A stretch of DNA of 64,000 nt from an uncultured Aquimarina sp. (GCF_947492965.1 NZ_CANLOZ010000003.1:124001-188000); one strand, 5' to 3'; positions 17,853 through 25,855 are shown, counted from the first letter of the stretch. The notes: generated by a model from the sequence alone, not told the origin. Program-made: numbers and translations.

Positions 17853-18090
17853 ACGTCAGTTCGAGTGATCACCTGAAATGTAATGGAAGGTAATTGTATC
17901 GAGAACTTATTAAAGCAACTAGTATTGATTGCATCTCGATATCCTCCAAAGGCGGACAGGCAATTTTATCAACCGCTCTTGCTTATGATAAAACCACTCG
18001 ATGTGACGAAAAAAGACCAATATAAGTAGCAACCATGAAAACCGTCAATTCGAGTGTTTCGACATAGGAGAAACGTATCGAGAATAGGTT
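17853..18090. repeat. Three REP-like palindromic elements in alternating orientation
   Basis: Copy 1 (about 17853-17906) and copy 3 (about 18042-18088) read CGTCA-(G/A)-TTCGAGTG, then a variable loop, then TATCGAGAA. Copy 2 (about 17933-18007) is the same element inverted: read on the - strand it gives CGTCACATCGAGTGG, a long loop, then ATATCGAGATG. Each copy can fold because TTCGAGTG and TATCGAGAA are near-complementary around TCGA. This is a known type of dispersed repeat in Flavobacteriaceae; three clustered copies exactly between injection machinery and cargo genes are unusual. The rest of the 289-base gap holds no gene. Confidence 0.65.
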
Positions 18091-18138
18091 TTTTTAAGCT
18101 GAAGTAGATAGTAAAATCTAGACACAAAACACAATACG

Positions 18139-19998
18139 ATGAAAACACAAAAAGATAAAACTCAAGAACCGCAGCACTCGATTACCTCGAGAGTTGCTAG
18201 TGAATCTAGCAACGGAGGTACGGCGCAACTTATGGATAACCGTACCTCTTCTATTAGTCAAAGAAAATTACGATCTGGAATGGATAGTATGGATAATAAT
18301 AACAATCCGATCCAACGAAAAACTAGTCCTGAGCCTAGTCGAAGGAATAAGACCGGTTTACCCGACAACCTAAAATCCGGTATAGAAAACTTATCAGGTT
18401 ACAGTATGGATGACGTAAAAGTATACTATAACTCCAGCAAACCAGCCCAATTACAGGCACACGCCTATGCACAAGGAACAGATATTCATTTGGCACCAGG
18501 GCAAGAAAAACATCTACCTCATGAAGCCTGGCATGTGGTACAACAAAAACAAGGGCGTGTAAAACCTACTAAACAATTAAAAAGTAAAGTAAATATTAAT
18601 GACGATGCTGGGTTGGAGAAAGAAGCGGATGTGATGGGAAATAAAGCCCTGAGAACAGTTCCCTTTGGTATACAAAGGCAAACTGTCGATGAGTATAAGA
18701 CATATTCAAATGTTGCACAGTTGAAGAAAAAAAGTGAAGATGCAAAGGTTGGAATCGAGATTGAAACCACATTGCCCGTTAGGAAAGATAATGAAGTAAC
18801 TGAAGCGAACAATGTTTGGAGTAAAATTATTAAGATTATTTCAGAAAGAAATTATCCTGTAGAAGATCGAGAAGCTATCAGAAGAGTCATAAAACCTCAA
18901 TACGAAGGTGAACTTTGGAACTTAATCTCTGCTTACCGTATAAATAATTCTTTGGATGCGAATCAAGAAAAAAGACTTTCAAAGTTTGCAACTAAAGCTT
19001 CAGAAAAACTTAGAAAAAAATTCGATCCTGGTTATAAAAAAGTTGTTCATAAAGGTATTGGGTGGGAGGCAATGGTTGATCATGTTCCAAAGGTAAGAAA
19101 TGCTGCTGGTAGCGGAGAGTTAATGACTGATTCTGCCGTGGAAATCGTTACAAAACCAGTTTCTAAAAGGAAAGATGCAAAGAATATAATGACTAATATA
19201 CAAAGTTGGTTGGGAACTGTTATTGCAGCAATTGGAAGAGAAAACTCGTATGTCGAAGGTGATTATCGATATGAAATTCCAGAAAGCCTTCGAAATACAT
19301 TATTACCAAATGGTCAATTACTCGGAAATATACAGGTTAATGTAGGTATGAATTTAGAAGATGTACAAAGTATTTTTAAAGATTACGCAGATGAGTGGGA
19401 TGATACTGTATTAAAAGGACCTAAAGACAGATATATACAAGAAGATAATTTGTGGAATACATTTGTCAGTAAGTATAATGTTTTTTCAGTAGACGGAATG
19501 GCAGAAGAAGATAAACCATATATACGGAGTATTGTTTTTCAGTATATGTATTTAGCACTTCGCCAAGAAAACTCTATGAAAAGGTCCAAACACCCCAAGA
19601 ATAACTATCCAATTCTTCCCAAAACTACGATTAAGACCCAAGTAGCCGTAAGTTCGTGGGATAATAAGAATTTATGGGCAGGAAATAATATTTTTAGGCG
19701 CCGTATAGCTGACTCTTTATGGCTAGCGCTACAAGAACATAGCTTGTTTAAAAGAATGAATGCTTTTAGAGAACGGGTGTATGTCGGAATAATAAATAAT
19801 TCAGAACCAGGAGAAATACCAGATACTTATTATTTAGAGGAACATTCAGGGTTACAAACAAAGAAAGATCAATATGCAGGTGTCTTTGAAATTAGGCATG
19901 GTCAAGATATTGAACACGTTGAGTCAGAATGGTTAAATATTTGGAATGAATATTTAGATGAACCTATCCCTTATAACTGTTGTTTTATAGGATTTTAA
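18139..19998 (+). CDS. eCIS cargo 1: DUF4157 protein with amidoligase-like C-terminal domain
   Basis: 619 residues, no signal peptide. Residues 1-61 are a polar leader with D-N-R at 33-35, R-K-L at 42-44 and P-I-Q-R-K at 57-61, shared with the next two genes. A DUF4157 (eCIS core) domain covers about 72-175, with the zinc-protease-like H-E-A-W-H at 128-132 and V-V-Q-Q-K-Q-G. A second G-I-Q-R-Q at 177-181 closes it. The C-terminal 410 residues match no domain I can name with certainty, but carry a motif series like GS-fold amidoligases: G-I-E-I-E (205-209), D331 and V-E-I-V (E335), Q-V-N-V-G (399-403), E-I-R-H-G (584-588). DUF4157 proteins are established eCIS effectors; the enzymatic class is inference. 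Confidence 0.82.
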   Translation: MKTQKDKTQEPQHSITSRVASESSNGGTAQLMDNRTSSISQRKLRSGMDSMDNNNNPIQRKTSPEPSRRNKTGLPDNLKSGIENLSGYSMDDVKVYYNSSKPAQLQAHAYAQGTDIHLAPGQEKHLPHEAWHVVQQKQGRVKPTKQLKSKVNINDDAGLEKEADVMGNKALRTVPFGIQRQTVDEYKTYSNVAQLKKKSEDAKVGIEIETTLPVRKDNEVTEANNVWSKIIKIISERNYPVEDREAIRRVIKPQYEGELWNLISAYRINNSLDANQEKRLSKFATKASEKLRKKFDPGYKKVVHKGIGWEAMVDHVPKVRNAAGSGELMTDSAVEIVTKPVSKRKDAKNIMTNIQSWLGTVIAAIGRENSYVEGDYRYEIPESLRNTLLPNGQLLGNIQVNVGMNLEDVQSIFKDYADEWDDTVLKGPKDRYIQEDNLWNTFVSKYNVFSVDGMAEEDKPYIRSIVFQYMYLALRQENSMKRSKHPKNNYPILPKTTIKTQVAVSSWDNKNLWAGNNIFRRRIADSLWLALQEHSLFKRMNAFRERVYVGIINNSEPGEIPDTYYLEEHSGLQTKKDQYAGVFEIRHGQDIEHVESEWLNIWNEYLDEPIPYNCCFIGF

Positions 19999-20089
19999 AA
20001 TGTTTTTAAGATGGTCTTGACTTGTATCCACACTTGTCATAATGATCAATTTAATAAATAAGCTGTAAAAACCGTGAAAGCATCAATAG

Positions 20090-20165
20090 AGTATACCAAA
20101 GAATTGCAAGCCGAGATTATCCTTGATGGCGCGGATTTGCAATCTGTGCTGTTTTATAAATAAGT
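20090..20165. repeat. Short intergenic element with ATTGCAA inverted repeat
   Basis: Between cargo 1 and cargo 2, a stretch of higher G+C than its surroundings contains ATTGCAAGCC and, 24 bases later, GGATTTGCAAT, an imperfect inverted repeat. The sequence with GCAAGCCGAGATTATCC resembles a dispersed intergenic repeat that I recall from Bacteroidota, possibly an insertion sequence end or remnant. A 29-codon GTG frame runs through it but is not convincing as a gene. Confidence 0.45.
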
Positions 20166-20177
20166 AAATAAAGAGTA

Positions 20178-22361
20178 ATGAAAGTACCACTAGAAAACAC
20201 TCAAGAACAACAGAAAAAGATAGTGCAAAATATACAACAAGAACCTAGTTCTAGTGGTGAGTCTACTATTGTTGACAACCGACCTGCTATTGCTGTACAA
20301 CGCAAGCTAAAATCTGTAATAAGTAGTTCTGAAAAAATAACAACACCTATTCAGCGAAAACCAACAGGTTCCTCACGCTTTCAAAAAATAGCTTCACAAA
20401 TGAGCCGGCAATACGGTGTAGATACTTCCTCTTTAAAAGCTACTCATAATTCTTCTTTTCCAGCAACACTAAATGCTGAAGCAACTATACAAGGCAAGAA
20501 CATTCATTTTGCTCCGGGAAAGGATACTACAGAGAATATTAAACACGAAGTAGCACACGCAATTGATAATACATTGCACGGTACACCAAAGGGAGACACT
20601 ACAGTAAATGGTTATAAAGTAGATACTACTAGAGAGAAAACGGTAGATCGTATGATCAGTAGCAATACTACTATACAACGAAAAAATAGTAAGAATGTAA
20701 CTAGGAATAATTTTGTTATTCAACGTAGGGTTGTAAATAATGCAGAAAAAAATAAAGAAGCCGCAGAAAACCCTGATACTTATGTAAATGAAAATGCTGA
20801 AAATAATTGGTTTAAAGTTCTAGAACAGTTACAAAACGGAACCTTACAGCATTACAAAGGATCTGCACTATATGGATCGGTTGGGTCACTGGACGGATTA
20901 AAGAGTTATAGTAAGAATTCGTTCTTAAATTATTTTGGAATGAACGCATTATTAATGTATCGAAAAATGATCACAGAAAAATTGTTAGAAGATGCCATAG
21001 AACCAGTTAAAGATTGGGAAAAAGGACAACGACAAAAGAACTTTTATAATATTCACGGACAGGACAACAGACTTAATAGAAAATGGGAGGTCGATGAGCC
21101 TATCAAACCTTTAAAAGGAAATGTGCCTGGAAGTATGAATCCTACCTCAGATATTGATGTGAACCTGAGTGGTGATGGTACTGAGTTTGCTGTGTACTGG
21201 CTTAATCGTGAGTTTAAAGAAAAATATGGAAACGGTAGAGAATCAGGCGTAGTTTATGATATTAATTTTTATGCTCAGGACTTTGTCCCTAAAAAGGTTT
21301 TTGGATTAAAAGGGAGAGGAGAACTAGATAAAAATGGTAACGAAAAATATTATCAGAATGATAATTGGAGAACATATCAAATCGAAGATGAAGCAATAAA
21401 AAATGAAGATGAAGAAGAACAAGAAATAGCCTCTTTACTCATGATGCGGGTAAACATGAATCAAGCTGATTGGACAGATTATACAAATCAATTGAATCCA
21501 CTTAACCAAAACAATCGATTAATATCACAACATGTTTTACAGGAAGTTGAAAGAAAGTATACAGAGCGAAACCAGCTTTTGAATGCAAATGGTAATGCCC
21601 CTACAAATTTGTCCCCGGATTTAGCAAAAATAGCTCCAGAGAATCGAATATATGAGAAGATTTTGCTTAAAAAAGTCATTGAAGCTAGAATGGAATATCA
21701 AATAGTAAAATGGAAGCTTAAGAACAATCCAAATGATCAAGACCTAAAAAATAGAACCGATCGAGCGTATAAAAATCTTAAAAAAGCAAAATCAGAAGCC
21801 TTAGCTTATGCCAATGAAGCTTATTATACTCAGGGAGCAGTAATCGGGGTAGTAGTGAATAAACAGATACTCGATAATATGTATAAAGATGACAGGTCTA
21901 CAAAATATCTAAAACTAAAGCTTACACCCGCCGAATATTATCACGGATTTACAGAGCAGATAGGTTTTGCATTTCATAGCTTGAATGCCGCAGAAAATAT
22001 GAATGATTTCATACGAATGGGAAAATATGTGCATAGAGCTTATAATTTGTTCAAACATTATTGTTTAGGAACAGATAAAGAGTACACCAGATATTTTTCA
22101 GAAAAAGAACGAAGAGCCGCTAGTAATTGGGAAGGAGTCAAACAAGGTAAAGAATATCAACAAGGACAAGGCTATGTTGACAGTCAATCCAGCAAAGAAG
22201 CGCTCATGGAAACTGTATTTGTTGACTTTTTGGGAATAAATAATTTAGACATGCCTATCTATAACTATTTGAAAAGCAAACCGGATTATTTGAAAAATAG
22301 TATCAAAGCAAAGTTACTAAACCTGAAAATAAAATTTGATAAAGCGCGTAGAGAGCCATGA
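20178..22361 (+). CDS. eCIS cargo 2: DUF4157-type protein with nucleotidyltransferase-like domain
   Basis: 727 residues, no signal peptide. The leader has the same marks as cargo 1 at the same positions (D-N-R 33-35, R-K-L 42-44, P-I-Q-R-K 57-61). A shortened DUF4157-like domain spans about 68-160, with H-E-V-A-H at 123-127; further I-Q-R-K and I-Q-R-R motifs follow it. The C-terminal part has G-S at 318-319, then S-D-I-D-V at 324-328, and a hydrophobic Y-D-I-N-F-Y with D361. This order (GS, DxD, third carboxylate on a strand) fits a DNA polymerase beta-like nucleotidyltransferase, a fold known in toxins and antitoxins. A helical region with E-Y-Y-H-G-F follows. Cargo status is well supported; the catalytic call is inference. 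Confidence 0.78.
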   Translation: MKVPLENTQEQQKKIVQNIQQEPSSSGESTIVDNRPAIAVQRKLKSVISSSEKITTPIQRKPTGSSRFQKIASQMSRQYGVDTSSLKATHNSSFPATLNAEATIQGKNIHFAPGKDTTENIKHEVAHAIDNTLHGTPKGDTTVNGYKVDTTREKTVDRMISSNTTIQRKNSKNVTRNNFVIQRRVVNNAEKNKEAAENPDTYVNENAENNWFKVLEQLQNGTLQHYKGSALYGSVGSLDGLKSYSKNSFLNYFGMNALLMYRKMITEKLLEDAIEPVKDWEKGQRQKNFYNIHGQDNRLNRKWEVDEPIKPLKGNVPGSMNPTSDIDVNLSGDGTEFAVYWLNREFKEKYGNGRESGVVYDINFYAQDFVPKKVFGLKGRGELDKNGNEKYYQNDNWRTYQIEDEAIKNEDEEEQEIASLLMMRVNMNQADWTDYTNQLNPLNQNNRLISQHVLQEVERKYTERNQLLNANGNAPTNLSPDLAKIAPENRIYEKILLKKVIEARMEYQIVKWKLKNNPNDQDLKNRTDRAYKNLKKAKSEALAYANEAYYTQGAVIGVVVNKQILDNMYKDDRSTKYLKLKLTPAEYYHGFTEQIGFAFHSLNAAENMNDFIRMGKYVHRAYNLFKHYCLGTDKEYTRYFSEKERRAASNWEGVKQGKEYQQGQGYVDSQSSKEALMETVFVDFLGINNLDMPIYNYLKSKPDYLKNSIKAKLLNLKIKFDKARREP

Positions 22362-22445
22362 GAATAGAAACATTTTTTAAACCAATATCTTACAATTACT
22401 AGGCAAAGCTTATTATTAGTATCAACAAAAAACTTATGAAATACG

Positions 22446-23588
22446 ATGATGGTACAAAAGGATAAAACTCAAAAATCGCAATTACAAACTATAAAAAAAG
22501 AAGGACAAGAATACGCTACTATCGGAGAAGCTTCTTTTATAGATAATAGACGTTCAAGAATATATCGAAGAAAGTTGCAAGAATCGATACAAAACCCAAA
22601 TATCTCAGATCAAAAGCAAGTAATTCAATTGAAACGGTCATCACGTATTAAGGAATTACAAAGAGAAGAAGAAGAAAGGCGTAGGATGCAGGTAGAGTTA
22701 GATTATCATGGTTTTTCGGTGGGCATACAAGAGATGAATGAGATCTATAAACACTCAAAAAAAAAGAACATCTATATTGAAGATTTAATTGATTTATTCA
22801 ATACCGGAGCGGATTTCGAAGAAATAAAGGCTGTTTTAGAAATAGAACCTGATGTTGCTAAAGTCAAGGGACTTATGCAAACCAGTAGTGGAAACCCTGA
22901 TCTCCAAGATATTCAGTATATGTCATCAAAAGATGGAAAAACGGGTAGTATTTATTTTTCAAACGGTAGGATCCGATTAAGACATGAGGATGGTCCTGGA
23001 ATAGAAATTCATGAGCACGGAGTAGAGCGCTATCAAGTGCCTGATTCTGTGAAGAAATCTTTAGATCATAAATTTTTTGATACTTATTTTAATGAAGTTC
23101 AAAGTAATAATGATTACTTATTATCTTCTAGAGTACCATTAGATAGTGACAAGGTTTTGATAGAAGTAGCAAAAAATAAATATGGAAATGAAGAATACCA
23201 TCCTTCTCGTGGTGCGGCTCAACCATTTGAAATAAAAGGTTTTCAACAAAGACATTTAAATATACTTTACAATATAGCTCACCAATCTTCCGAAGAAATC
23301 GCAGGTATCAACAGAGAAATTGAACAAGTAACGGTGATAATAGGAGAGATAAAAACAATAGATGAAGAACTTGAGGATTTTGAGGGAATTGAGTTGAATA
23401 CTAGTGATATAGAACAAAAGACACGAAAGGAAGAGGAGAAGCGCTTAGAACAAGAAAAACTTAAAGAATTTCCTACTTTAAAAGAATTAGAATTAAAAAA
23501 GAAAGACACTATCCATGATTACAACGAGCTTTTAACAAAATGGGTAACCAATCATCCTATACTAAAACAGATTGTTTTAAATGATTAA
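22446..23588 (+). CDS. eCIS cargo 3: leader-bearing protein of unknown function, no DUF4157
   Basis: 380 residues, no signal peptide. Starting at the first of two adjacent ATGs, D-N-R falls at 33-35 and R-K-L at 42-44, exactly as in cargos 1 and 2, followed by V-I-Q-L-K-R at 59-64. No DUF4157 and no HExxH domain follow; instead a charged helix (about 65-90), a middle domain of about 200 residues with G-I-E-I-H-E-H-G-V-E-R-Y at 178-189, and a C-terminal coiled coil (about 285-370). I recognise no enzyme family. The shared leader and the position directly after two DUF4157 genes suggest a third cargo, or a chaperone or immunity-like partner. Confidence 0.65.
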   Translation: MMVQKDKTQKSQLQTIKKEGQEYATIGEASFIDNRRSRIYRRKLQESIQNPNISDQKQVIQLKRSSRIKELQREEEERRRMQVELDYHGFSVGIQEMNEIYKHSKKKNIYIEDLIDLFNTGADFEEIKAVLEIEPDVAKVKGLMQTSSGNPDLQDIQYMSSKDGKTGSIYFSNGRIRLRHEDGPGIEIHEHGVERYQVPDSVKKSLDHKFFDTYFNEVQSNNDYLLSSRVPLDSDKVLIEVAKNKYGNEEYHPSRGAAQPFEIKGFQQRHLNILYNIAHQSSEEIAGINREIEQVTVIIGEIKTIDEELEDFEGIELNTSDIEQKTRKEEEKRLEQEKLKEFPTLKELELKKKDTIHDYNELLTKWVTNHPILKQIVLND

Positions 23589-23847
23589 CCATTAAAGTCT
23601 CCAATAGTTTTATTTTTATGAATAGTTGCTATTAATTTTAGTACCAGCTTTCCATTCAAACAATTAGGGCTACCCCTTACAGAAGTACTTCCAAACATCA
23701 AAACAATACTTCCAACAATCACTTTAATAGTTCGAAAAGATAGAGCAAGGGTGATGATCCCAAAAAGAAGCACTTTTAAGAATCAATGTAATTCTTAGAT
23801 GAGATAGGTTTAGGGTTTTAGGGCTTCATCTTAGGGCATCAATACCT

Positions 23848-23896
23848 TAAAGAACTACTTGGAAGTTTCATTTTAATCTTTATAAGTAGTTCTTTA
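23848..23896. terminator. 13-bp perfect inverted repeat downstream of the cargo genes
   Basis: TAAAGAACTACTT at 23848-23860 is exactly complementary to AAGTAGTTCTTTA at 23884-23896 with a 23-base loop. It lies 260 bases after the last cargo gene in a 530-base non-coding stretch (23589-24118) that otherwise holds only three TTAGGG words near 23810-23835 and the promoter of the next gene. There is no clean T tract, so a transcription terminator is likely but a regulatory RNA hairpin is possible. Confidence 0.5.
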
Positions 23897-24030
23897 TCCT
23901 TTCGAAACAGTTTGTAATGGGGTAACAACTGATAAAATTACCCAAGTATGGATTATAGTAATCTATGTTTGTACTTCTTTATAGACTGTAAGCCTTATCA
24001 GCATGCCTATAGTAGGATCATTGTAAGATT

Positions 24031-24096
24031 GTCGCAAAATTCCCTTTATTTACCGTTTTTGTGATAGCCGTTAGCTGTCTTGTGATACTACTTTTG
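24031..24096 (+). promoter_or_regulatory. Composite promoter, regulon site 1
   Basis: GTCG at 24031, CCGTTTTTGT at 24053-24062 and a perfect Bacteroidota -7 box TACTTTTG at 24089-24096. The same layout with the same spacings is found before four other transcription units in this window. There is no good -33 box, so the GTCG/CCGTTTTTGT part probably binds an activator at about -40 to -65. The start codon of the membrane protein gene is 22 bases after the -7 box. Confidence 0.72.
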
Positions 24097-24118
24097 GAGA
24101 AACATAAATCAGTATATC

Positions 24119-24823
24119 ATGGAACATAAAACATCACTCTATTCACTAAGAAAAACAATAGGAATTTTAGGGTTGGCATTACCATTATTACTTCTGGCAG
24201 CACATCAGGATTTACTTTCTAGTATGAGTCATTATTATTATACCGCTGGAAGTGTATTTTTTATATTGATCTTATCGGCTTTTGGATTGATATTAATCAA
24301 TTATAAAGGCTATCCCAAAAAAGAAGGAGAACTACTAAGCGATCGGTTTGTTACTACTGCCGCAGGTATTTGTATTTTAATTACCGTATTGATACCTACG
24401 AAATCAGAGAATCCATTGGGTCAATTATATTTCACAGGATCTCCATATTTGTTTGGGCACGAGTCTAATGGGTTTTTAGGAGCTATCCATTTGTTGAGTG
24501 CAGCTTCATTCTTTGTTTTGTTGGGCTATATGAGTTTTTTCAAATTTGTATTAAACCACAATGCGTCAGCATCCAGAAATCGACTGTTTAAACGATGTGG
24601 TATTATCGTTTGGGCATCTGTAGGAGCGTTGGTTGCTATTTTTGCACTTGAAGCCATATTAGGAATTAATTTCGATACTATTATTCCGGCGTATACCTTT
24701 TGGATCGAGTGGGTAGCAGTATATGCATTTGCAGTAGCTTGGTTGGTAAAAGGAAGAATCCATCTAGATGTCGAAAAAATGATGAAGACTTTTAGTCAAG
24801 AAAAAAGTTTTGAGAAGCATTAG
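24119..24823 (+). CDS. Multi-pass inner membrane protein of unknown function
   Basis: 234 residues with about six hydrophobic segments: near 13-31, 41-61, 78-94, 120-145, 160-180 and 192-212. There is an unusual S-H-Y-Y-Y-T-A-G motif after the first segment and a conserved-looking G-H-E-S-N-G-F-L-G before the fourth. The topology resembles DUF998-type proteins, but I cannot assign a family. It is a single-gene unit: its own promoter (regulon site 1) precedes it and a terminator-like hairpin follows. Membership of the local five-site regulon together with an amidase and lipoprotein genes suggests an envelope role. Confidence 0.75.
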   Translation: MEHKTSLYSLRKTIGILGLALPLLLLAAHQDLLSSMSHYYYTAGSVFFILILSAFGLILINYKGYPKKEGELLSDRFVTTAAGICILITVLIPTKSENPLGQLYFTGSPYLFGHESNGFLGAIHLLSAASFFVLLGYMSFFKFVLNHNASASRNRLFKRCGIIVWASVGALVAIFALEAILGINFDTIIPAYTFWIEWVAVYAFAVAWLVKGRIHLDVEKMMKTFSQEKSFEKH

Positions 24824-24867
24824 GACGTTGTAATAACTTTTTTGATTTGCAAAAACATCTCGCTAAA

Positions 24868-24912
24868 TCCCTCTCTCATTTCGACAAGCTCCATGACCTG
24901 AGGGACTTTTTG
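24868..24912 (+). terminator. Terminator-like hairpin made from a dispersed repeat
   Basis: TCCCTC (24868-24873) pairs with GAGGGA (24900-24905) and is followed by a T run. The 26-base loop carries TCATTTCGACAAGCTC, a form of the flavobacterial repeat whose complement appears at 16290. It lies 45 bases after the membrane protein gene and before the next promoter. Confidence 0.5.
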
Positions 24913-24978
24913 TTTCCTTATTTAATAGATAGGGTTAGTCCGAATGTTTTTAAGCTTACATAAGTTCATACAGAATCT

Positions 24979-25043
24979 GTCGCAATTTTCCCTCTATTTA
25001 CCGTTTTTGTAATAGTGATTGTATAGAACTGCCAGTAATTTTG
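24979..25043 (+). promoter_or_regulatory. Composite promoter, regulon site 2
   Basis: GTCG at 24979, CCGTTTTTGT at 25001-25010 and the -7 box TAATTTTG at 25036-25043. Bases 24979-25014 match site 1 in all but four positions, although the downstream genes are unrelated. The amidase start codon is 30 bases after the -7 box. Confidence 0.72.
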
Positions 25044-25073
25044 AGGTATTAATAATTATAAATTCGATGAGGT

Positions 25074-25841
25074 ATGAAAGCTACCAGTATTGCCAAGCAT
25101 GAGAAAAGTTTTTTTGATACCGGAAGAGATACTGCCGGTAAGGAATTTATTTTAACACCAAGTTCCGTTTCTATTACAGGAAGTCATGAGAAGATGCCAT
25201 ATGTACAATGTCGTACAAAAAATGGAGACACTTCTTTTTATGTAAAAGAAAAACATACCAAAAATCAGATTGTACTACATTATACTGCTGGTTATCTAAA
25301 AGGAGATGTTGCCGCTTTGTCTAGACCCAATCATAGAGTATCTGTACCATTTATTATCGCTAGAAATGGAACAATTCTTAATATGTGGTCTTCTGCTTTT
25401 TGGGCTTATCATTTAGGTTCTAGAGCAGTAGGTGGAAATACAAACGGAGGTAGAAGAACCATCGCCATCGAAATGTCTAACATTGGATTTTTGAAAAGAA
25501 TCGGTGATAATTTAGTGACTGTATATAATGATAATGATGTGTATTGTCATATTAGCGATACACAGTTTTATACCCAATTAGATATTCCATTTAGAGGAGA
25601 ACAATACTTTGCGACACATACGGCTAAACAATATAAAAGCTTGGCTTTGTTACTTAAATATTTAACGGCAGAGTATAACATTCCTGCATCGTTTTTACCA
25701 GAAGATAAGCGATATGGTATAGTAGCAGAAGAAGAGTTAGTTAATTTCCGAGGAATTACATCTCATGTTAATTACAGATCTTCGGGTAAATGGGATATAG
25801 GTCCTGCTTTTGATTGGGATCAAGTTATCCAAGCTTTGTAA
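25074..25841 (+). CDS. N-acetylmuramoyl-L-alanine amidase (Amidase_2) without signal peptide
   Basis: 255 residues. The Amidase_2/PGRP fold is marked by V-L-H-Y-T-A-G (zinc ligand H69), W-A-Y-H-L-G-S, T-I-A-I-E-M-S-N-I-G and the C-terminal I-T-S-H-V-N-Y (H231) and K-W-D-I-G-P (D241 as third ligand). It would cleave the amide bond between N-acetylmuramic acid and the stem peptide. No signal peptide or lipobox is visible, so like phage endolysins it would need another route to the wall. It is a monocistronic unit under regulon site 2. Proximity to an eCIS makes a role in cell lysis for particle release an attractive but unproven idea. Confidence 0.88.
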   Translation: MKATSIAKHEKSFFDTGRDTAGKEFILTPSSVSITGSHEKMPYVQCRTKNGDTSFYVKEKHTKNQIVLHYTAGYLKGDVAALSRPNHRVSVPFIIARNGTILNMWSSAFWAYHLGSRAVGGNTNGGRRTIAIEMSNIGFLKRIGDNLVTVYNDNDVYCHISDTQFYTQLDIPFRGEQYFATHTAKQYKSLALLLKYLTAEYNIPASFLPEDKRYGIVAEEELVNFRGITSHVNYRSSGKWDIGPAFDWDQVIQAL

Positions 25842-25855
25842 TCTCAATATCAAAA

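Noticed and set aside
18520..18534. HEAWH in cargo 1 as proof of an active host-directed metalloprotease
   Set aside because: DUF4157 domains generally carry HExxH and activity is not established; it is treated as a family mark, not as the toxin activity.
23585..23773. 62-codon hydrophobic frame on the - strand after the last cargo gene
   Set aside because: It has no promoter box or partner, and its composition is what antisense AT-rich DNA commonly gives; kept as non-coding.
23805..23836. TTAGGG words suggesting a telomere-like or G-quadruplex element
   Set aside because: Only three GGG tracts are present, with irregular spacing; not enough for a quadruplex claim.
25074..25841. Amidase as a classical secreted cell-wall hydrolase
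   Set aside because: No signal peptide, lipobox or T9SS domain can be seen at any plausible start.
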